A stretch of 64,000 bases of DNA from Perca fluviatilis. Taxonomy: Eukaryota > Chordata > Actinopteri > Perciformes > Percidae. A program made the translations under genes and the position numbers. Below the pieces are notes generated by a model, which worked only from the letters and a program-made list of their open reading frames with translations, searched no databases and was not told where the DNA came from. The stretch lies in NCBI RefSeq assembly GCF_010015445.1, contig NC_053129.1, positions 13,119,573 to 13,183,572 of the forward strand. The letters are read 5' to 3'. This document shows positions 26,231 to 64,000 of the stretch, piece after piece; position 1 is the stretch's first letter, and each line of letters starts with the position of its first letter.

Positions 26231-27976
26231 TCAACCTCTGACCAAACACTGTGATGTCTAATCAGAGGCCAGCACAACTCTGCCACACATTGCCTGTGGT
26301 AAATGTGTGTCCATGAGCTCCAAAATGCAGTACAGGTTTGGTAAAGTAAGAGGGGCTGATCTGAACTGCTGAGTCAGGGAATCAAAACGTCTCAATAAAG
26401 ATCAGTTTAAGTTATAATCCAAGTGGGAAACCAATTCTTGCTAATAAACCAGAGACTTGCTTTTTAAGGCCCCTTTGAAATGAAAAGAGGTTGTACATTA
26501 TTACGAACATGGTTAAGGTGGTCTGACCGGCAGTACTAAATCAGCTCTTTTACTTTGACAGATTTGATAAACACAAGGTAGTGTGGGTGACCTGATGAAG
26601 AGGGAGCGATAGCAGAATAAACAACTTTGATGTCTACTTTGTGTGATGACTGCATTCCCACTTTGACTGTATTTCAATGGGGAATCAGAAGGGTAATAAA
26701 GCACATCCCTGCCCATCCCCTTATTTACTGGGTATACAATGCCTGCCAAATAGGGCAAGGTTAGCTAACGATCGTTGAAATTTATCAATCCATCCAAAAA
26801 ACATTTTGGATTCTCAAGTACTGTGTTTTCTTTTTAAGTTGGCTCATGTAAACATTTATTTTTGAGCTCATACCTAAGGTTTGAGAAGCCTGGGTCTAAA
26901 ATCTTGTTTTCACACTCTACTTATGATAATCTGCGCATATATGTAAATATGATTACTTGAAATTGAGATAGAAAAAAAAAAAAAAAAAACTTTATGTGCC
27001 CACGAAGAGTTTATATTTGCCCTCAAAAAGCATCAGTTTTGTGGGCAAAGATCATTAGCTTCCTATCTTTAATTCAAACCCCAATAATAACATTTATTCT
27101 CATACCAACAGTCATTTGTGAAGAAAGGTGTCAGCGTTTTAGGCTGTCTCAATCTGGAATAAAACTCTTTGTATACACAATATAAACAAATCTCTTTGTG
27201 AAGTAAATATAAGCCAGTCTGAGTGAAAAAAAAAAGAAAAAAAAAAAGAAACAGTTGTTAATTGTATCCTCAAATAAGTACGACAGAGTATAAAACGCCA
27301 TTCTAACTCCACAGATCTAGTCACTGAAACACTTGTCCTGTATGGCAGGGGACACAGACAGAAGACATTAGTGGACACATTATACGCTAAAGAGCTCAAC
27401 ACGCTCACCGTGGAGACAGAAAACAAACACATTCAAAAGCCATGTTCTAAAACTTCAGTGCCCAAAGACAGAATTTGGCATTGACAAATCCATAAAATAA
27501 AAAAAAAAAAAGATAAACAGATGAGATATATGTTCAATAATATGTGACAAGAAAGACCTATGAAAACAAACCAGGTGTATATAGATGCTACCGTCCAGTT
27601 CCCCCCAGTCAGACCCACAACGACACCAGATTTTGGCATTGAGTTGCTCTGTGCTGGGGTACAAACAGATACCTGCTCAAACTGGAGGCCGTCACCTTTA
27701 TAAACTCAGTCCATTAGTTGTGTACACGTACAGCGAGAGAGTGACATATTATCTTTGTCCCCAGTCAGATTGTTCATTTTTCACTCTTTTCACTCTTTCG
27801 TTAAACAAGCCAATCAGGTCCAGTCCAGTCCCCCGAAGTCCAGTTCTCTGAACCCAGCCAATGAGCAGAACCAGGAAGTCCACAAAAGGAAAAAAAAAGG
27901 CCCCGAAAGCAGAAACCGAGGATTCACTATGCCAGTGTAGCGAAGGCACACAATAAGAAAGATGAATATAAGACTT

Positions 27977-28011
<35 letters not shown>

Positions 28012-28477
28012 CTTTCCGTCCAAATTCAGTCCGATCCAGTTTGATCTGGCTCGATCCTGTTTGCTCCAGGTTTGAGAAAGTGCTAGAACATGAGAGACAG
28101 AATTGTGTGTGGATGTGTGTGTGTGCGCGCGCGCGAGTGTGGTCACCGTAGAAACATATCAACATTTAAAAAGTTCATTTTTATATGTTAACAATATTTA
28201 AAATACACAGGGTTACTCCCTACGACTGCATTGATAACCGGTCTGTGGTAAGTGCATCTCAAAGCTAGTCACCCAGAGCTCCACTGGCTGTACCTTAGGT
28301 ATAAACTGACGATAGGTTGGTTATAGGATAATATATTGACGTGAATAATGGTTTTACAACAACAGTTTTTTTTTTCTCCAACTGCTATAAATACATTTCT
28401 TTGAGAGGTTTCACAACGATCAAACTGTATGCCACTGTTTGTACGCCGAAAGTGAATGACACACTCAGTTGTGTTAT

Positions 28478-28514
<37 letters not shown>

Positions 28515-28630
28515 CTTCAGTTACACAAACTCGCGTAGTCACAACGTATCCGTACACATACAGGCACATGTACTTTGCAGGGAAGAGGCCAAGCACGCTT
28601 ATGCACACATGCGCGCACACATGCGAGCAC

Positions 28631-28677
<47 letters not shown>

Positions 28678-29748
28678 AAAGACATAAAGGCACAAGGTAT
28701 TGCTAATGTTGAGGACTCATTTGAAACATGATCTATCGAGACATAGAAATGACCCCTTTCACCCATGCATCCTTTTTCTCCTCACAGTAAGAACAGCTTA
28801 TAGGGGGGAAAAAAAGAGATGCTTTTTTCTTTCTAATTAACATGCAAAGAAAAAAAAAAGAACACACCCACCCACAGTAAACAAAACCTACAGTTCTACA
28901 GTACCAACAAAAGGTACACCATTTGGTATTTTAGCGCAGACACACTCAGGTCAGCCGACGTGTAAGACTTCCAAAAACAGAGAGCCGATCATCACGTACA
29001 AATCTTAGAAAAAGCAGAGAGAGGGGGAGGGGGGAGGGGTTGTATAAAAAAAAGAGTGGGAACAAAGAAGAAGGGGGGGGGGGGCGGGGTTGTCAGCCCA
29101 GCGGTCTGTGATCCCTCACAGACCTAACAGTTTCAGCTCAGTGGGCGTCTTTGACCTACCCAGCAGAGACACACTCGAAAAGTCCAAAGAGGGAGAGAAG
29201 ATACACCCAGCTCTCCTTGGGATTTTTTAAATTTTTTTTTTTATCATCAAGTACTAAAACTGTTCAACTCCTGTTGTGCCCAGTCGGACACCAACAGTGT
29301 TTGAGGGCAGACGGAGGGGAGAAGTGGTTCGCTGGACAGGAGCGAGTCACGAGACCGCCGGGCAACGGAGTCAGTGAGCTCCTGTGGGATCCAACATGGA
29401 CCAATAATGTAGGAGGAGGTGGAACAAATGATTCAGAAAGCCGACGGCTGGCGTTAGTGATGTACTTTCTGGGCCAAGAGGAGGGAGGAGTGGAGTCGAC
29501 AGATAACTTGCGCTGTTGTGTCTCTCCATCGCCGCGGCTCTGAATAGCAGCACGCTGGACTAGCGGCTCCCCAGACGGTACACGCACATTACGCGCACAC
29601 AGATGCACACAACACCAAGCACGGCTTCCTCGACTCAGCCCGCTACTCTTCCTGTCGCGTAGGCTGAGAAATCTCAGGTGGATTTCTCCTCTGTCAGGGC
29701 AAGTCAGCCTCCTCCTCACGTCCTGTGCGTCTGTTCCGTTGCCCCGGG

Positions 29749-61378
<31,630 letters not shown>

Positions 61379-61774
61379 CTACATAAAAGAGCAAATAAAA
61401 ACATACTGTAAAATGGTTAAAGTGTCATAAAAACAGTGAACAATTCATCCTATTGGTACACCGTTAATGAGAAGCTTGCTGCTCCGATAGCTAGACCTTA
61501 TCTCTTTACTGTGTGAGATAATTATTCACATCTGCTGTTACTGTGTTTACATCATGTAAACTGTGAAAAACATTACATTCGAAACGTTTCAACACTTTCT
61601 TGTGCAATTCCCTGCTCAGACTTCATGTCCATGTATTTAGTGTAGGAACACAGGCCTTACCAAAGATAGTTACATGGATCAGTCTTGTTGTACTGTAAAG
61701 ATAAAAGTCCATTCCAGGGCTGCTGTGCACATTTTGAAATCAAATTAAATGCCTGACATTTAAAAGTCGGTGTT

Positions 61775-61931
61775 TGGTGTTTTGAGCCCCCACCATCGTC
61801 TACCAGGCAGCGCTGCATGGAAGGCACTAGGGTTAGGCAAGGGTTAGGGTCGGTTATGGTTAGGGTTAGGTGCCTTCAAGTCGACGGTCGCAGCGCTGCC
61901 TTGAAGTCGACGGTGGGGGCTTAAAACACCA
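61775..61931. mobile_element. Foldback MITE with telomere-like core
   Basis: TGGTGTTTTGAGCCCCCACC is mirrored at 61,908-61,931 by CGGTGGGGGCTTAAAACACC. The centre has TTAGGGTTAGG-like units and paired GGCAGCGCTGC and GCAGCGCTGCC. The length is 157 bp. Confidence 0.75.
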
Positions 61932-62599
61932 TTGAGCTTAAAAGTCCTCGACGGAGAAAATCTAATACTCTTTCCATAGCAAAACAAATCTCAGCATTGA
62001 AATGTTTGAAATCAACTTGACAATATTCCACAGGGATATTTTTTGTATCTCCATATAACAATCATATGTCAAATCTAGTGTGTATCAAATAGTCAAATAA
62101 ATGGCAAATGAAATGAACTGTTAAGCTTTACAGTAGATAAACCTTTAAGGAAAGACATTTTAAGTTACCATTTGAACTACGATTTGCTTGGAATTGTTAA
62201 TTTAAAAAAATGGGTTCCAATATCCAATTTTTCATTTTTTTCCGCCTTGACAAATTATAAAATTGGATCTTTAGACTGTTTTTCCAATTTTCAGAGGAGG
62301 ATGAGAAATTTAGAAAATTACAAAATTGTGTCTAAGCTCCAATTATTCAATATAATAACAATAATAATAATAATAATAATAATAATGCAATGGTATTCTC
62401 TCCCTCGTTCCACCTAGCTACGCCCACTCGAAACCATCAGTTGCAAGCACCTCTGACCCCAAAGTCTATCAGTTTTGAGTTTTTTTGGTCCATGTGCAGT
62501 TAATGACCTGCATATTCCGCAAAGTAGAGGAAGAGAATACCATTGCAGTATTATGAATAATTGGAGCCCAAACGCAATTTTGTAATTTTACATCTTTGG

Positions 62600-62947
62600 A
62601 ATCTTGCTCCTTATGAGGTCATAAGGAGCAAGGTTACCTCCCCTTTCTCTGCTTTGCCCGCCCAGAGAATTTGGCCCACCCATGAAAAAGAGAGACATCA
62701 TGGCTTTGAAACGAGCAAAGTGGCAGTTGGTCAAGGCCACACCCCCACCCTACACCTTGCCCCCTCCTCAACAGCTACAGACACAGAAATGGCACATCCT
62801 AAGGAAAGCTCATTGTGGGACTGGCTCTAGTGGCTGTAATTCTGCACAATGGCTGAATTTTGGAAAAGAGACTTCAGATACAGTATTAGGGGACCACTAA
62901 GGCCTATATAAAAGCATCCAAAGAGCACCATGTCATGGGACCTTTAA
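62600..62947 (+). repeat. Common fish dispersed repeat
   Basis: It contains GCTCATTGTGGGACTGGCTC, AGTGGCTGTAATTCTGCAC and AGGGGACCACTAAGGCCTAT, and ends CATGTCATGGGACCTTTAA. I recognise this as a very common repeat in fish genomes; an open frame through it (62,561-62,830) is not a gene. Just to the left, 62,170-62,600 shows loose inverted symmetry around ATAATAATAAT. Confidence 0.65.
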
Positions 62948-63243
62948 CAGTCGATTAAATCTGTAAACTCCAGCCAAGCGGTCACCAAATTAAAAGTCCA
63001 CTCCTCTCCTTTATGTTGCATACTGGCTGTTGCAGCTCCCCCACTGGAAGCATAAATATCCAGGTTCTGGAATCAGAAATACTAGAGGGTGTTGTGTCTT
63101 CTCTATAACCCCCTGGCCAACTGGCTTTAGCTTAGCATCATCTCAACGGTTTCTGTGCAGCTTCTTTAATCCTGTCACCTCTGTGAGAACAGGGAAGCAT
63201 TATGAGAAAAAGAAAGAGCTGGACTCAGTCGCGACCAAAGACC

Positions 63244-63603
63244 TAGAGCTGTGCATTTAATCGAAATTTAATCGTGATTATGATTTCGGCTCCCAATGAT
63301 CACAAAAATAGAATAAATCGAGAAAAACAATTATTTAGCTCATTACGTTTTGCAAGTAAACTCTTATTTTCTCTTGTTTTCTGAATGAAAAAATAAAGTT
63401 TAAATAGGACAAGTATTGAGGCAAATTTCACAGTTGTGTTTTTTTTTTACTGATGATTTATTTAACTTTTTCCACTGTTTTTTAATTTCAATAATTACAA
63501 CATCTTTCCAGAAGTCAACGAGTAATCGTGTTAAATTATCGTGATTTCAATATTGACTGAAATAATCGTGATTATATTTTTTTTACATAATCGAGCAGCC
63601 CTA
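63244..63603. mobile_element. hAT-like element with TAATCG-rich interior
   Basis: It starts TAGAGCTGTGCATTTAATCG and ends ATAATCGAGCAGCCCTA, flanked by the exact 8-bp duplication CAAAGACC (63236-63243 and 63604-63611). It is 360 bp with no transposase. Confidence 0.87.
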
Positions 63604-64000
63604 CAAAGACCAAAACATATTTAAATAAGTCAAATCCTGTAGGGAGATATTTCTCAAGCAACTAGGCATCATCTCAAAACTTAAGACCAACCATCATTAA
63701 AAGTAAGATTTTAAGCTATTTTATGACCTTAAATTCTCATAATCTAATTCAAGACTTTTTAAGGATCCGTGGGAACCCTGGACTCTTTCTCTGTGTGTTT
63801 TCACTTTTTATTATAATATGTAAGCCTCAGTGCCATTATTACAAACAATTAAATATTTATTTAAATAACCAGGTTTTCTTAAAATCTGTATTTATTCTTA
63901 TTGCGGTTTTGCTGTGTTCATTCAGGCAATAACGACTTAAATAGCCTGTCAGTGTCATCTCCATGTATTAACTGTTGCCTGCTGTAAATCTATATTCTGT

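Noticed and set aside
62561..62830. 89-codon open frame
   Set aside because: It lies in a very common fish dispersed repeat and has no gene context.

Overview
The window is nuclear genomic DNA from a ray-finned fish, probably a percomorph. The evidence is intron-bearing vertebrate genes with GT-AG junctions, very long (AC)n/(GT)n microsatellites, tRNA-headed SINEs of a kind common in spiny-rayed fishes, and many short fish DNA transposons (hAT-like, PIF/Harbinger-like, Tc1-like, piggyBac). No prokaryotic, viral, CRISPR or organelle gene was seen.

Layout: (1) 1-20,449 has no gene I can support; it holds microsatellites and transposon copies. (2) 20,450-21,817 (+) is IRAK1BP1, complete in four exons. 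(3) 22,496-24,946 (-) is a complete six-exon gene for a 230-residue protein with an N-terminal signal-like segment and a YccV/HspQ-like (hemimethylated-DNA-binding) domain; I give it no symbol. It is convergent with IRAK1BP1. (4) About 25,745-29,748 is the likely long 3' UTR of PHIP. (5) 29,749-61,301 (-) carries the last 27 coding exons of PHIP (bromodomain and WD-repeat protein): the C-terminal WD40 repeats, an acidic/basic linker, the cryptic Tudor region, two bromodomains and the conserved tail. The 5' exons lie beyond 64,000. All 27 exons join in phase (4,258 nt, 1,418 codons plus stop), so the gene looks intact.

The order IRAK1BP1(+) then PHIP(-) matches human 6q14.1 as I recall it, which supports orthology; the YccV-domain gene sits between them here.

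PHIP's introns act as a transposon trap. I could define several hAT-like elements by exact or near-exact 8-bp target duplications, a PIF/Harbinger-like MITE with a TAA duplication, two opposed copies of a Myb/SANT-coding element (one carrying a further nested insertion, the other preserving the empty site), a decayed piggyBac and four tRNA-derived SINEs. The most useful observations are a recent partial duplication of a PHIP exon and its acceptor inside another intron, TG-repeat tracts abutting several PHIP 3' splice sites, and the secreted-looking YccV-domain gene. I found no convincing wholly new biological system.
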